The notes under the pieces were generated by a model that was not told the DNA's origin, searched no databases, and worked only from the letters and a program-made list of their open reading frames with translations. Shown piece by piece: positions 1 through 8,697 of a stretch of 20,959 nucleotides of DNA. Positions within the stretch are counted from its first letter, which is position 1; each line of letters begins with the position of its first letter. Position numbers and translations under genes: made by a program. Origin of the DNA: a virus; the IMG/VR virus record IMGVR_UViG_3300030419_006715, positions 1 through 20,959 of that record; one strand, given 5' to 3'.

Positions 1-231
1 CGCAAACTTGCCCGAGAGTTCCTAAACGAACTGGCAAATCAAATCGCTCAAAACGCAGATAATAACCGAGCCCTCTCCCCAGTAGCAGCCAAACACATTG
101 AAACGATGCAGAGATCAAACGAACAACTAGTGAAAGTCTTAAGTTTAAAGCAGAAAGAGCGCTCAAAAGAAGTGGGGCTTTCGGAAGAAGACAAGGCTAG
201 TCTCTTTGATATGATACAGGGTGAAACGTAA
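1..231 (+). CDS. 3' end of an unidentified helical protein (partial)
   Basis: The frame is open from the first base of the window and ends in TAA at 229-231, giving the last 76 residues of a protein whose start lies upstream. The visible part is charged and predicted helical, rich in Lys, Glu and Gln (for example RSNEQLVKVLSLKQKERSKE), with no Cys or Trp and no motif I can tie to a family. Its stop overlaps the ATG of the next gene by one base (TAATG), so it belongs to the same operon and is probably translationally coupled. Codon choice here leans to C-ending codons (CTC, ATC, AAC) more than in the next gene. A small terminase subunit, chaperone or tail-completion protein would all fit the position and the helical character, but nothing in the sequence decides between them. 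Confidence 0.6.
   Translation, partial: RKLAREFLNELANQIAQNADNNRALSPVAAKHIETMQRSNEQLVKVLSLKQKERSKEVGLSEEDKASLFDMIQGET
218..223 (+). promoter_or_regulatory. Ribosome binding site for the spike/peptidase gene
   Basis: AGGGTG lies seven bases before the ATG at 231, inside the last codons of the upstream gene. It supports the 231 start together with the TAATG overlap. Confidence 0.5.
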
Positions 232-1334
232 TGCCTTCGTCTAAAGGTTTTTTTTCTTTTCTAGATTTTAACTATGTTGATGGAGCCATAGATCTATTTG
301 AGCAATCTTTAAGGAACTCAATAGATTTTAATGCGATGGAGGATGATGTTTTTGAAGCTAGGGTGCTTACTGTTCCCACAAAAATAGTTGATAACATAGC
401 TAACGCAGGACCAATTGATGTAACAGATGATGATTTAAATGTAAAATATTCTTTTAGGGCTCGTATTCTTGGTCCCTTATCTCCTCATAGATTTTTAGAA
501 GATCCTTGCGAATTGAGTGTTTTTGTAGATGAAGGGGCAAAAGAAAGAGCGTTCTCTGTTATTCAAGATCATACAAAAGTCGTCCTCTACGGACCTCAAG
601 ATAATCCTGCGATTGGTGATGTGGTTAGAATAAAACTAGAAAGAACTGGCAAAACATATAATACGAAAGATGCAAAGCAATATCTTGGCATTGCAAGAAG
701 TACCACAGAGCCTGTAAAAAGATTATCTGGAGATAATTGCGCCTCTTTGGCTGAAATATTTGATGGACTAGATTTTAATAGTTTGGCAGGTAGTGTTAAT
801 TCTGCTCTAATACAAAATTTTGAAACAGATTTGGAGAAAGAAATTAGAGATGCTGGGCTTCCTTTTTATGTTACTTCAAGAACACGTAGTCTCGATAAGC
901 AAATAGAGTTGATTAAAGGCAAAAGTCCTGCTGAACAAAGAGCGCTTTACGGAGCTAAGATAGCTGACGCTGTGGAGGCAGGAGATGATTCAACTTTAAG
1001 AAAATTGGCTGCAAATAGCAGCAAGCATCTGAAGGGCGCCGCCATAGATATTAGGACCACACACTATGATGTTGGTAATTCAAAGTCACAAATGAAAAAG
1101 GTAATACAAATAATAAAATCTTTAGGCGGAAAGCCTCTTGTAGAGCCTCTCGCAAGATCTAACGATTGTTGGAGTCAAAAAGGAAGAGATGCTGTCAACC
1201 CCGTGAGAAAATATTCCCCTGGAGAAGGAAAATGTAAAGGCGAACATATTCATATAGATATCCCAACAAATTATTCAACTCCAGAATTCCTTAGTGAAGA
1301 AGACACAACCCCCGATGAACAGGAGCTTTCATAA
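231..1334 (+). CDS. Baseplate spike/hub protein with C-terminal M15-type peptidase domain
   Basis: This 367-residue protein has two parts. Residues about 70-155 form a beta-rich segment (VKYSFRARILGP, then IGDVVRIKLE) that looks like the OB-like domain of gp5/gpV spike proteins; this assignment is by pattern only. Residues about 205-345 carry the signature of M15 zinc D,D- or L,D-peptidases: SKHLKGAAID (264-273) fits SxHxxGxAxD with H266 and D273 as zinc ligands, and EHIH (338-341) supplies the ExxH catalytic Glu and third His. By family knowledge such domains cut peptidoglycan cross-bridges or stem peptides. In T4 the hub protein gp5 carries a lysozyme; here a peptidase seems to play that part during infection. 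There is no signal peptide, as expected for a virion protein. It overlaps its neighbours by one base on each side. The peptidase call is firm and the spike role is inferred from architecture and position. A free endolysin is the main alternative, but the long N-terminal domain and baseplate context argue against it. Confidence 0.8.
   Translation: MPSSKGFFSFLDFNYVDGAIDLFEQSLRNSIDFNAMEDDVFEARVLTVPTKIVDNIANAGPIDVTDDDLNVKYSFRARILGPLSPHRFLEDPCELSVFVDEGAKERAFSVIQDHTKVVLYGPQDNPAIGDVVRIKLERTGKTYNTKDAKQYLGIARSTTEPVKRLSGDNCASLAEIFDGLDFNSLAGSVNSALIQNFETDLEKEIRDAGLPFYVTSRTRSLDKQIELIKGKSPAEQRALYGAKIADAVEAGDDSTLRKLAANSSKHLKGAAIDIRTTHYDVGNSKSQMKKVIQIIKSLGGKPLVEPLARSNDCWSQKGRDAVNPVRKYSPGEGKCKGEHIHIDIPTNYSTPEFLSEEDTTPDEQELS
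843..1265 (+). other. M15 peptidase domain (within the spike gene)
   Basis: This is the catalytic part of the gene above, about residues 205-345. It opens with GLPFYVTSRTRS, the usual strand-plus-arginine region of M15 enzymes. It then has the SxHxxGxAxD motif at 264-273 and ends with HIHID at 339-343. All three expected zinc ligands and the catalytic Glu are present, so the domain is probably active. Confidence 0.78.
1321..1325 (+). promoter_or_regulatory. Ribosome binding site for the gene at 1334
   Basis: AGGAG lies eight bases before the ATG at 1334, inside the last codons of the preceding gene. With the TAATG overlap it supports this start over later ATG codons. Confidence 0.6.
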
Positions 1335-2338
1335 TGCCTAGATCAGATAAGAAAAAGATGAAGGATGATGCGAAACTCTCTGCTTTGAAAAAAGACATCG
1401 CTAAAGAAGTTTCAGAACACTTTGAGTCTTTATTAAAAAACTCACAAACCATAAACCAAACAAATCCCCCGAGAACCGGTCTATACAATACAGACGGCGT
1501 AGATATTAACTTAAAGTATAATGAGAGTCCTAACGAAAAAGTAATAAAAAGAGGCGATGCTTACATAACTTTTGGTGCGGATAAACCAACAGGAACAGCT
1601 AGTGGCTATGGTGGCAAAGGAGCAACCGGCGCTGCCAAAATAGACTTGGTTGTTGGAAGAATGAGTTCCAGTAAACCAAAAGATGGCGAAAGTGTTGATA
1701 ACAGCTTTCAAGCTGATGCTGCCCGCATCTATATTTCTCAACTTACAGATATTGATAAAAACTTTGGTGTAGATCCTGGTAAATCAGGATTTATGGAAGG
1801 CCGCTCTGGTGTTGGAATAAAAGCAGATGGCGTTAGAATAATAGGTCGAGAAGGAGTAAAAATTGTTACTGGTCGCCAATTGGGCACAAATGAAAAAAAC
1901 TCTATCGGCGGAAAGATGCTGCCAGCACCTCTTATCGAACTGATAGCAGGAAACAACACAGAGCCTAGAAGAATTCTTGGTTCTTTTTTCTCTGGTGAGG
2001 ACGAGAGATATGATCCACTTCAGGGTGTCGCTTTAGGACATAACCTTACAAAAGCTATTCAAGAAATTATGAGTATGCAGCAGGATCTTATTGGAGTCAT
2101 GAGAAGAACAAAGGTGGCGCAAAGAAATTTTAACATAGCTATGACTGTGGCAGCCGCCCTCCCGCCCCAATTAGCTGTTGTGGTTATGTCAGCCGCTTAT
2201 ACTGCTTTTATTGCAAGAGACATAGAGTTGACAATGAAATTGTGGGAGACTTCTGTGGAATCTGCGCTTCATGATATAAACTATCTACAGCCATTTGGCT
2301 ACAGATACATCGAAAGCAGAAATGTTAAAGCAACCTAA
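1334..2338 (+). CDS. Probable spike-associated baseplate structural protein
   Basis: This 334-residue protein begins with a charged, probably coiled-coil helix (residues 1-40, rich in Lys and Glu). Beta-rich stretches follow: GDAYITFG at 74-81, KIDLVVGRM at 102-110 and ARIYISQL at 130-137. The most telling segment is 157-180, where short alternating hydrophobic strands end in Gly (GVGIKADGVRIIGREGVKIV), a pattern seen in phage spike beta-helices. Residues 236-320 are helical, with a strongly hydrophobic stretch at about 266-294 (AMTVAAALPP, then LAVVVMSAAY). The gene starts on the stop of the M15 spike gene with a good ribosome binding site, so the two are probably made together and may form one complex. 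I do not recognise a named family. Spike tip or hub partner is an inference from repeat pattern and location. Confidence 0.55.
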   Translation: MPRSDKKKMKDDAKLSALKKDIAKEVSEHFESLLKNSQTINQTNPPRTGLYNTDGVDINLKYNESPNEKVIKRGDAYITFGADKPTGTASGYGGKGATGAAKIDLVVGRMSSSKPKDGESVDNSFQADAARIYISQLTDIDKNFGVDPGKSGFMEGRSGVGIKADGVRIIGREGVKIVTGRQLGTNEKNSIGGKMLPAPLIELIAGNNTEPRRILGSFFSGEDERYDPLQGVALGHNLTKAIQEIMSMQQDLIGVMRRTKVAQRNFNIAMTVAAALPPQLAVVVMSAAYTAFIARDIELTMKLWETSVESALHDINYLQPFGYRYIESRNVKAT

Positions 2339-2358
2339 TTATCATTTGAGAGTTTTTA

Positions 2359-5300
2359 ATGGCTAATCCATCACCCTTTTTACCATATCAAGATAAAAAT
2401 GGCGACTTTTTGTTGGACGATTGTGAGGTTCCACTCCCAGGTCCAATAGAGAAAGTCTGCCTTGATTGCGTACCAAATCCAAAGGCTATCGTAACTGACT
2501 GGAGAAAGAGTCTAAACACCCCATTCTTAAATGAAAAACTATGTCTCTATCAGGTGGGCATCCAGACACACTATTCAAACACAGGCGGAAGCGAACTTAA
2601 AGAACGCTTTGAGGCTTTTAAGGAAGATGCGATTGAATTATTCTTAGACGAATATGAAAAAGAAAACTCATCTAAGAATATGGATATTCTTCGTGAAGGC
2701 ATTTTTTATGATGAGACAAAAGATTTTGAGCTTGAAACGAGAGCCAATTCAAGATTAAGCCTGCTTTATTCGGTGCCTTTCGACGTTCTTGAGTCTCTAG
2801 ATCCCGATGAAGAGGAGGAAGAGGATGATGATAGGGAACCAATAGAGGTGACCTATCTTGCTTCTGAGTTATTGATTCTTTTGACAAGAGTGAGAAAGGG
2901 TCTGAATTTATATTCTAGGTATGTCAAGTACGATAGCGTCATGAACGGCTCTCAGTTGATGTTTGTTAAGACTAGAAGCCCCTTGGATCTAAAAAATTAT
3001 GGAGATAGTGGCTTTGGAAGAAGAAGCGAGCTTGATAGTGCTATTAGAGAGCTTGATAGATTTTTAAACAATCGAGGCTTTAATATTGCTGGCATTGGTA
3101 TTGGATTTTTAAAAGATAGGGTTATCAAGCTTACTCTCGGTTTTGATAGAAAATTCAAACTTAAAAAATTGAAAGTTTTTTCTATGGGATGTCGAGAGAA
3201 ACCAAAAATATTTAAAGGTAGAAAACTATCAGCACTCAATAGAACAGAGCCATTTAAAGATAAAACTGCGATGGGTTACTTTGCCCAGCTAGCAGAGATG
3301 GAAAGAGATCTTAACGCTCGTACTCCCAAAAACTTTGTAGAGTTTGTTAAGGATTATACATATCCAAAAGTCGAATTCTTCAATTCACAAGAAATTGTCA
3401 CTGATCCATCTTTGGCCACATGTGTTGCTGATGCTGCTCGTGATAAGTTGGGTGCTATTGGTCAAGATCTGATTAATGATGTGCTGAGCATTGGTGATAT
3501 TATTGCTTACCAATTCCACAAAAACATTTGTAGAAATAGCCAAGATGAGGCAAAACTAAGACAAGAGTTGGGGCAGCTTTATAGACCCGTAGAAGAGATA
3601 ACTTTATTTGGAAATAAAAAGAACAAAGCAGAGAAAAAGGGCTTTTTTGGAGAAGGTAGTGGCAGACTTATGGGCGCCATGGCAAAACAGCAGGCTCTCG
3701 AAGAGCTTGAAAGGAATCCAAATGTGTTTGTTCGTTTGTGCGCCGATGTTCTTTTAAATGGTGCCGGTCTTGGCGGCAGCCTAGACGCCAGAGGACTATG
3801 GGATCGTAGTCTCAATCCATTGAAGCTTTGTGGTCTTTTAGACTTTTTGCTTGATGGAATACAATGTTTGTGGGCAGGTCTAGAGCTTGAGGAAGCTTTG
3901 GCTATAGCGCTAACCAGCGCCTTGCGTGCTATGGGTTTTGAAAACTTTAATACTCTTTTTGTAGGATTGCCACCAGAAGAGCAAGCAGAATTGGATGCCT
4001 TGGTTAAGAGAAAAATAGCTAATATTAAGGAGTCAGCCAGCCGCCCCCGCACCGCTGAAGATCCAACGGGTGCATCTACACTAGATTCAGATAAGTTCAT
4101 TGGAGAGATAGACTTTGTAAGACCTTTCCAAGATCCAGAACTACTTGAGCAAGAAAAAGCCTCTAGAGCCAATGGTTCCTATGGAGAAACGACGGTCTCA
4201 AAAAGTATGTATAAGGCGCAAAGCGGCAACTTTGGAACTAGGCCAAGAGTTGGGACCTCTTATTCAAACGAAGAGCAGATTTCTGGTCGGCAAACACCAG
4301 CAGAGGATGCGATCAAAAGTGTAGAAAAGAGAGCACAAGACATAGACCCAGATGAAATATTTGAAGCATACGTCCTGTCTTTGATTGAATATTATTCAGG
4401 AAGACTTCTGGATTTAGTTGACTTACTAAACCAATTTCCAGGCGCAGAGATTATCAGCAAAATATTGGCAACATTAGACTGCCCAAGACCCCCTCTGTTT
4501 ACGCCAAGCATCATGGACTTCATTAAGGATATTGAGTTACCCATTTGTAGAAACATCGGGGATATTGCACTACCTAAACTGTTTATTCCAAAGTTTAGCC
4601 TTGCAGATTTACTTAAGAGGCTTGTAAAGGCAATTAGAGAAGCTATAATCAGATTGATCATAAGAATATTGGAAAAACTAATGATCAAGCTGTGCGAAGT
4701 TATTGGAGATGCTATTTGTAGTGCCCTTGAGACAGCGGGCAACATCATAGGCGATCTACCGAGTTTGGTAACAGGAAACTCTACATTTAGACAGATCGTT
4801 AGGGATGCAATTTGTGGACCAGATGCCTCAGACGAACAAGTGGATGATTCTGTGGCATCCATGTTTGAACTTCTTGGGGGCGCAGGCGCCAACTTAGCCA
4901 ATAGAGAAGAGATACTATCTTTTAATGATGCTATAGCATCTTCATCAACAAGACAAGAAATCATCGATGCTTCCTTGGGAACACCTTCAGATCAATTCCT
5001 AAGTATTGTTGATACAATTATCGAATATGAGTTCCCAAACCTGAGAGAGGCTTTCCCAAACAAGGGCTCTATTGGCTCTTTCTATGAAAATTTTGGTAAC
5101 TTATTGCCAGAGGAGATAAAGGGGCAACTTGCGGACATCAACCGTCAAACCTTTGATGATCTTGAGCTTCCAGCCAACCCTTCTCTTTGTGCTACTCCCG
5201 AACAACTCGAAGAGTTCTGTTCTGTTAGAGCGCAGATCCTAGAAGGCAGAGCAACTCCCGAACAGATAGCCCAACTATGCGAAAACCAGCCAACAGCAGA

Positions 5301-8300
5301 GAACTTCGAGGCACTAAACGACATACTACAAGACGGAATACCCGCAACAATAATGAACAATATGCCTCCACTCTTATCAGATCCAGGCTGTGATAATGGA
5401 CTTTTCCCTCGTGAACCAGAAGAACTACAACGCGATGCCGCCCTTAGTCTTGAGGGTGGACTGGATAGTCTCAAGATTGCCTATTCTTATGATATGCTTG
5501 GAAATGGCTTGGGGCAGAAAAACTGGGGCTATATGAACCTAGTCCTCAGCGATACGATGGGAAGACCTTTTACAAATCACGTAAGAACTGTAAGCAGAGG
5601 TAGCCTGTTTTTTGCTAAAAGGTATGTTGATTTCTATGTTGACGCGGACCAAGATGACGAAGACGATGCAATAAACTATGCTAAAACCAAAAGGCAACGA
5701 GGTGCCTTTCCGCTGTATGTAGCCGAATGGATGCCAGAATACTGGAATACCGCCCTGGAGGTCATCACGGTTTCAGAGCCAAACAATAAGATAACAAAAA
5801 AGAAAACCTTTAGAATAGAAAGTGATGACGACATCACCAAAGTTCCTGATTATGGATACAACTACAAACTTGAGCCTACAGATGTGGGCTACAAAGTGGT
5901 ACGAAAGCCAAGAAAAGAAGACGCTGAAATAGTTCTAGATTTTAGAGATAACAACGGTGGCGCCGGAGAGAGTGGGGATGCCAGAAACTCTAGTGATGCC
6001 TCTATGGGCATTGGCTATAGGCTTAGGTTTTATTTTGGAGAGTTCGCAGGACAAAAGAATTTGAAAGATGGAAACGTTAGAGTAAAAATAACACAAAGGC
6101 TGAATAGCCGAAATGTTGGACTAGCAGCACAAAAAACCCTACAAGCTCAGGGCGTAGAGCCTGAAGAGGGTGACGAATCAGAATTTGAAGGAAACGACAA
6201 TGCTGTTGCCACAAATAAAGAGTATGAGTTTATAGGAATAGATGGCGGACTTGAAGAGCTATTAATAGAGGCTAGCTCGCAAGCTGGGCAGATAGTGTCT
6301 CTATACCCACAATTTGAAGCTTCCTTTGAGCAAAAAAATAACAACAACTCGCCACTAATCATTTTGCTTTCCGAAATGCTTTCTGTAGATGGAGCGACAG
6401 CAAAACAATACTGGAAAGAAACTACTACAAAAATGATTGAAGACTTTGGTTCCAAGATTTTCGATTTAAATAATAATGCCTCTTATCTATACGGTGCTAC
6501 TCCAGACTTACTTAAATCAGAGGACGCAGATTATGGAGTAGTGCGGGGTGGCAATTTTAGAGAATATGGGGAGGCAAAAAATAGCGATGGCGATCCATTG
6601 TCCAATAGTGACTCTGAGCTTGGAATAAGCCGAGATCAGTTTAGAAATGGAGAAAACGCCAGAGTATTCTATCTTGATCCGGCCACATTCGGCGGGTCCT
6701 ATGTGAAGCCCAAGGTGTATATAAAGCCTCTTGATAATGAAGGCGTGCTTGGCTTGGTCAATACTATTTTCCCCGAGTTAAGTCCCTGCAAACCACAAAG
6801 AACAGATTTGGTTGATTTTACAGACATCGCTGCTAAGATTTCAAATAGTTATAACAACTATCCAGACGATCCAAGGCTTGCTGGAGATCCTGATTGTGTA
6901 GTCGAGAGACCTTTTGATAGAATTCTCAATAGAACAGCAAAGTCTGGGATAGAAGGTACTATTTCCGCTGCTTGTAGGATCTATGCATCTGTACACTTTC
7001 TCAAAACAATTAACACATTTTCCAAATTTAAGCCTGATTTTAAGAACAACTTAAGCTCTATGTACGCCTCATTTATTCTTGAGGACATGGAAACAGGCAT
7101 GAAAGACTCACAGAGCGGTTTCGCAGAGCTTTTCAACCCCTTCAAGGATGACGAGTTCTGGTATGCTTTCTTAGAACAAGCGGTTCAAGTGTATTTCCAA
7201 AGAATACAATCTGGCGACATTATTGATGTTCCATCTGAGGTCGAGAGGGCACTTGAAAAAATAGCTGAAGCTCAAAATAAATATAACTATCCGTCCCGCC
7301 AAGACTTACGAGATGCCAAGAGAGTGGACGAGGTTCCCTTTATCAGAGGTCTCGATAGATATAGGGAAGATCAGAACCTAGCAGCAGTTAAGTCTGTGGA
7401 AGAACATTGTAAGATTATTCTCAAGGAGTTTATGGTAGAAGAAGTCAACTACATTTCTGATGTATTCTACGAGAACATGGTTAAAGAAAAATTCATAGAT
7501 AAGGATGACTATGTTCATAACCTCTACTATCACATCTTGACCGAACTGACAGATGGCTCCGCACTAACTCTAGACCAAGAATTAAAAGAGACTGTTGGCG
7601 AGATACCGACAGGCACAAACCAATATACAGATGGTAACACCTTGGCTATGGAAGATGGCACCCCTTATGTGGGCTACTATCATACCATGACTGATGATGC
7701 TGGAGATCTGGTCTTTATGGCTGGTGAAGAGCACGATGATGAGAATGAGGTGTTCTTGCGTCCGTTCGCTAACAAGGTTAGTGTGAATGTAGGGGATGTT
7801 AATGGCAACGATAATGATTTATCCAAACCTTTCTTTATTGAAAAGTACATTAAACTTGACGGGACCGATAGAGCATATAGCCAAACTTTGATAGATAAGC
7901 TAAGAGAAGAGGGTGATGTTCTTGTATCTGAGAAATATCCTGGTACGCTAGAGCCCGTATTCGCTGACACCCCAACACCAACAGAAGATCTAGCTGGTCG
8001 CCCAATAGTTGGATTAACAGGGGAGCTTGGGCTGAGATATGGACTAAAATTCTATGCAAGAATAGGTGGACAAAAGAAGTTAGTTGCATCCTCTGAGATA
8101 GATGTGCTTGACTTGCCACTTGCTCTCCTAGAACCACTACAGGCAGATAGCAAAGAACTGCTTTGCTTGATTAACAAGCTGGTAGATGATCCTAACTTTA
8201 AGCTATTTATGGACTATGCAATACCAGCGAGAAAGATTCTTGGCGCACTTGCAATCTACAACGATGTGTGTTATTTGGATTCTATTGGTCAAATAGTGGC

Positions 8301-8667
8301 AAAAAAGGGAGCAAAAAGCTCAGATGACGCCAAACCAGGCGCCACCCTTGAGGGTGGAGGAAACCCAGGTTGGTTCCATCCCGAAGATAGACCTGCATTC
8401 ACTCCATTTGTTGAAACTTGGGATGATTGGGATAGGATAACTTTGAGAAAATCAGATGCCGTGCTGAAAAGAATGTTTAAGTCCTATTATTATTCTCGTG
8501 ATTTTGGGCAACAAGATGAGCCGCAACCAACATGGCAAGTTGTGCTTGACAACTTAAAAGAAAAGTTTAAGTTTGCTCCTGGCGACCGTGTGGTTCCTCG
8601 ATGGTTTAGGAGAGCCTCCAATCCATTCAATGCAAAGGGTGAATTGTGTGAAGGAAAAGATGACTAG
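2359..8667 (+). CDS. Giant (2102-residue) putative baseplate structural protein, unknown function
   Basis: The frame is unbroken from ATG 2359 to TAG 8665-8667. The ribosome binding site is weak (TTGAGAG) and the gene sits 20 bases after its neighbour. I cannot assign a family. The N-terminus has C22, a CLDC pair (C34, C37) and C62 near DCVPNPKA; Cys is scattered through the rest, which is many for a virion protein. Residues 148-160 are almost all Asp and Glu. Around 670-800 is a hydrophobic helical region: CPRPPLF at 708, then a basic amphipathic helix at about 755-791 (AIREAIIRLIIRILEKL). Residues 945-974 hold two TPEQ helical units (ATPEQLEEFC and ATPEQIAQLC). About 1080-1290 is beta-rich and acidic. 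The C-terminal third is mixed. The gene lies between the spike pair and the gp25 gene on the same strand, so a baseplate or hub role is likely. A tape measure is less likely, because long uniform coiled coil is absent. Several segments resemble unannotated proteins I remember from marine phage contigs. Confidence 0.7.
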   Translation: MANPSPFLPYQDKNGDFLLDDCEVPLPGPIEKVCLDCVPNPKAIVTDWRKSLNTPFLNEKLCLYQVGIQTHYSNTGGSELKERFEAFKEDAIELFLDEYEKENSSKNMDILREGIFYDETKDFELETRANSRLSLLYSVPFDVLESLDPDEEEEEDDDREPIEVTYLASELLILLTRVRKGLNLYSRYVKYDSVMNGSQLMFVKTRSPLDLKNYGDSGFGRRSELDSAIRELDRFLNNRGFNIAGIGIGFLKDRVIKLTLGFDRKFKLKKLKVFSMGCREKPKIFKGRKLSALNRTEPFKDKTAMGYFAQLAEMERDLNARTPKNFVEFVKDYTYPKVEFFNSQEIVTDPSLATCVADAARDKLGAIGQDLINDVLSIGDIIAYQFHKNICRNSQDEAKLRQELGQLYRPVEEITLFGNKKNKAEKKGFFGEGSGRLMGAMAKQQALEELERNPNVFVRLCADVLLNGAGLGGSLDARGLWDRSLNPLKLCGLLDFLLDGIQCLWAGLELEEALAIALTSALRAMGFENFNTLFVGLPPEEQAELDALVKRKIANIKESASRPRTAEDPTGASTLDSDKFIGEIDFVRPFQDPELLEQEKASRANGSYGETTVSKSMYKAQSGNFGTRPRVGTSYSNEEQISGRQTPAEDAIKSVEKRAQDIDPDEIFEAYVLSLIEYYSGRLLDLVDLLNQFPGAEIISKILATLDCPRPPLFTPSIMDFIKDIELPICRNIGDIALPKLFIPKFSLADLLKRLVKAIREAIIRLIIRILEKLMIKLCEVIGDAICSALETAGNIIGDLPSLVTGNSTFRQIVRDAICGPDASDEQVDDSVASMFELLGGAGANLANREEILSFNDAIASSSTRQEIIDASLGTPSDQFLSIVDTIIEYEFPNLREAFPNKGSIGSFYENFGNLLPEEIKGQLADINRQTFDDLELPANPSLCATPEQLEEFCSVRAQILEGRATPEQIAQLCENQPTAENFEALNDILQDGIPATIMNNMPPLLSDPGCDNGLFPREPEELQRDAALSLEGGLDSLKIAYSYDMLGNGLGQKNWGYMNLVLSDTMGRPFTNHVRTVSRGSLFFAKRYVDFYVDADQDDEDDAINYAKTKRQRGAFPLYVAEWMPEYWNTALEVITVSEPNNKITKKKTFRIESDDDITKVPDYGYNYKLEPTDVGYKVVRKPRKEDAEIVLDFRDNNGGAGESGDARNSSDASMGIGYRLRFYFGEFAGQKNLKDGNVRVKITQRLNSRNVGLAAQKTLQAQGVEPEEGDESEFEGNDNAVATNKEYEFIGIDGGLEELLIEASSQAGQIVSLYPQFEASFEQKNNNNSPLIILLSEMLSVDGATAKQYWKETTTKMIEDFGSKIFDLNNNASYLYGATPDLLKSEDADYGVVRGGNFREYGEAKNSDGDPLSNSDSELGISRDQFRNGENARVFYLDPATFGGSYVKPKVYIKPLDNEGVLGLVNTIFPELSPCKPQRTDLVDFTDIAAKISNSYNNYPDDPRLAGDPDCVVERPFDRILNRTAKSGIEGTISAACRIYASVHFLKTINTFSKFKPDFKNNLSSMYASFILEDMETGMKDSQSGFAELFNPFKDDEFWYAFLEQAVQVYFQRIQSGDIIDVPSEVERALEKIAEAQNKYNYPSRQDLRDAKRVDEVPFIRGLDRYREDQNLAAVKSVEEHCKIILKEFMVEEVNYISDVFYENMVKEKFIDKDDYVHNLYYHILTELTDGSALTLDQELKETVGEIPTGTNQYTDGNTLAMEDGTPYVGYYHTMTDDAGDLVFMAGEEHDDENEVFLRPFANKVSVNVGDVNGNDNDLSKPFFIEKYIKLDGTDRAYSQTLIDKLREEGDVLVSEKYPGTLEPVFADTPTPTEDLAGRPIVGLTGELGLRYGLKFYARIGGQKKLVASSEIDVLDLPLALLEPLQADSKELLCLINKLVDDPNFKLFMDYAIPARKILGALAIYNDVCYLDSIGQIVAKKGAKSSDDAKPGATLEGGGNPGWFHPEDRPAFTPFVETWDDWDRITLRKSDAVLKRMFKSYYYSRDFGQQDEPQPTWQVVLDNLKEKFKFAPGDRVVPRWFRRASNPFNAKGELCEGKDD

Positions 8668-8684
8668 TAATACTTATAGATAAC

Positions 8685-8690
8685 AGGAGG
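8685..8690 (+). promoter_or_regulatory. Strong ribosome binding site for the gp25-like gene
   Basis: AGGAGG lies seven bases before ATG 8698, in the largest gap of the window (8668-8697). It is the best Shine-Dalgarno match seen here, suggesting high translation of the small wedge protein. Confidence 0.8.
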
Positions 8691-8697
8691 AGTTTAT

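Noticed and set aside
3579-4172. A 197-codon open frame on the minus strand inside the giant gene
   Set aside because: It lies fully antisense to a 2102-codon frame with consistent protein-like sequence. Its product is Ser/Leu/Pro-rich with no motif, and there is no promoter or gap; it is a shadow of the + strand codon pattern.
4392-4964. A 190-codon minus-strand open frame with hydrophobic stretches
   Set aside because: Its hydrophobic look mirrors the Ile/Arg-rich helix coded on the + strand. There is no ribosome binding site or family resemblance.
8675-8682. TATAGATA, one mismatch from the T4 late promoter TATAAATA, in the gap before the gp25-like gene
   Set aside because: Transcription from it would begin within or next to the AGGAGG ribosome binding site, leaving no usable leader. 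A single 8-base near match in an AT-rich gap is weak evidence.
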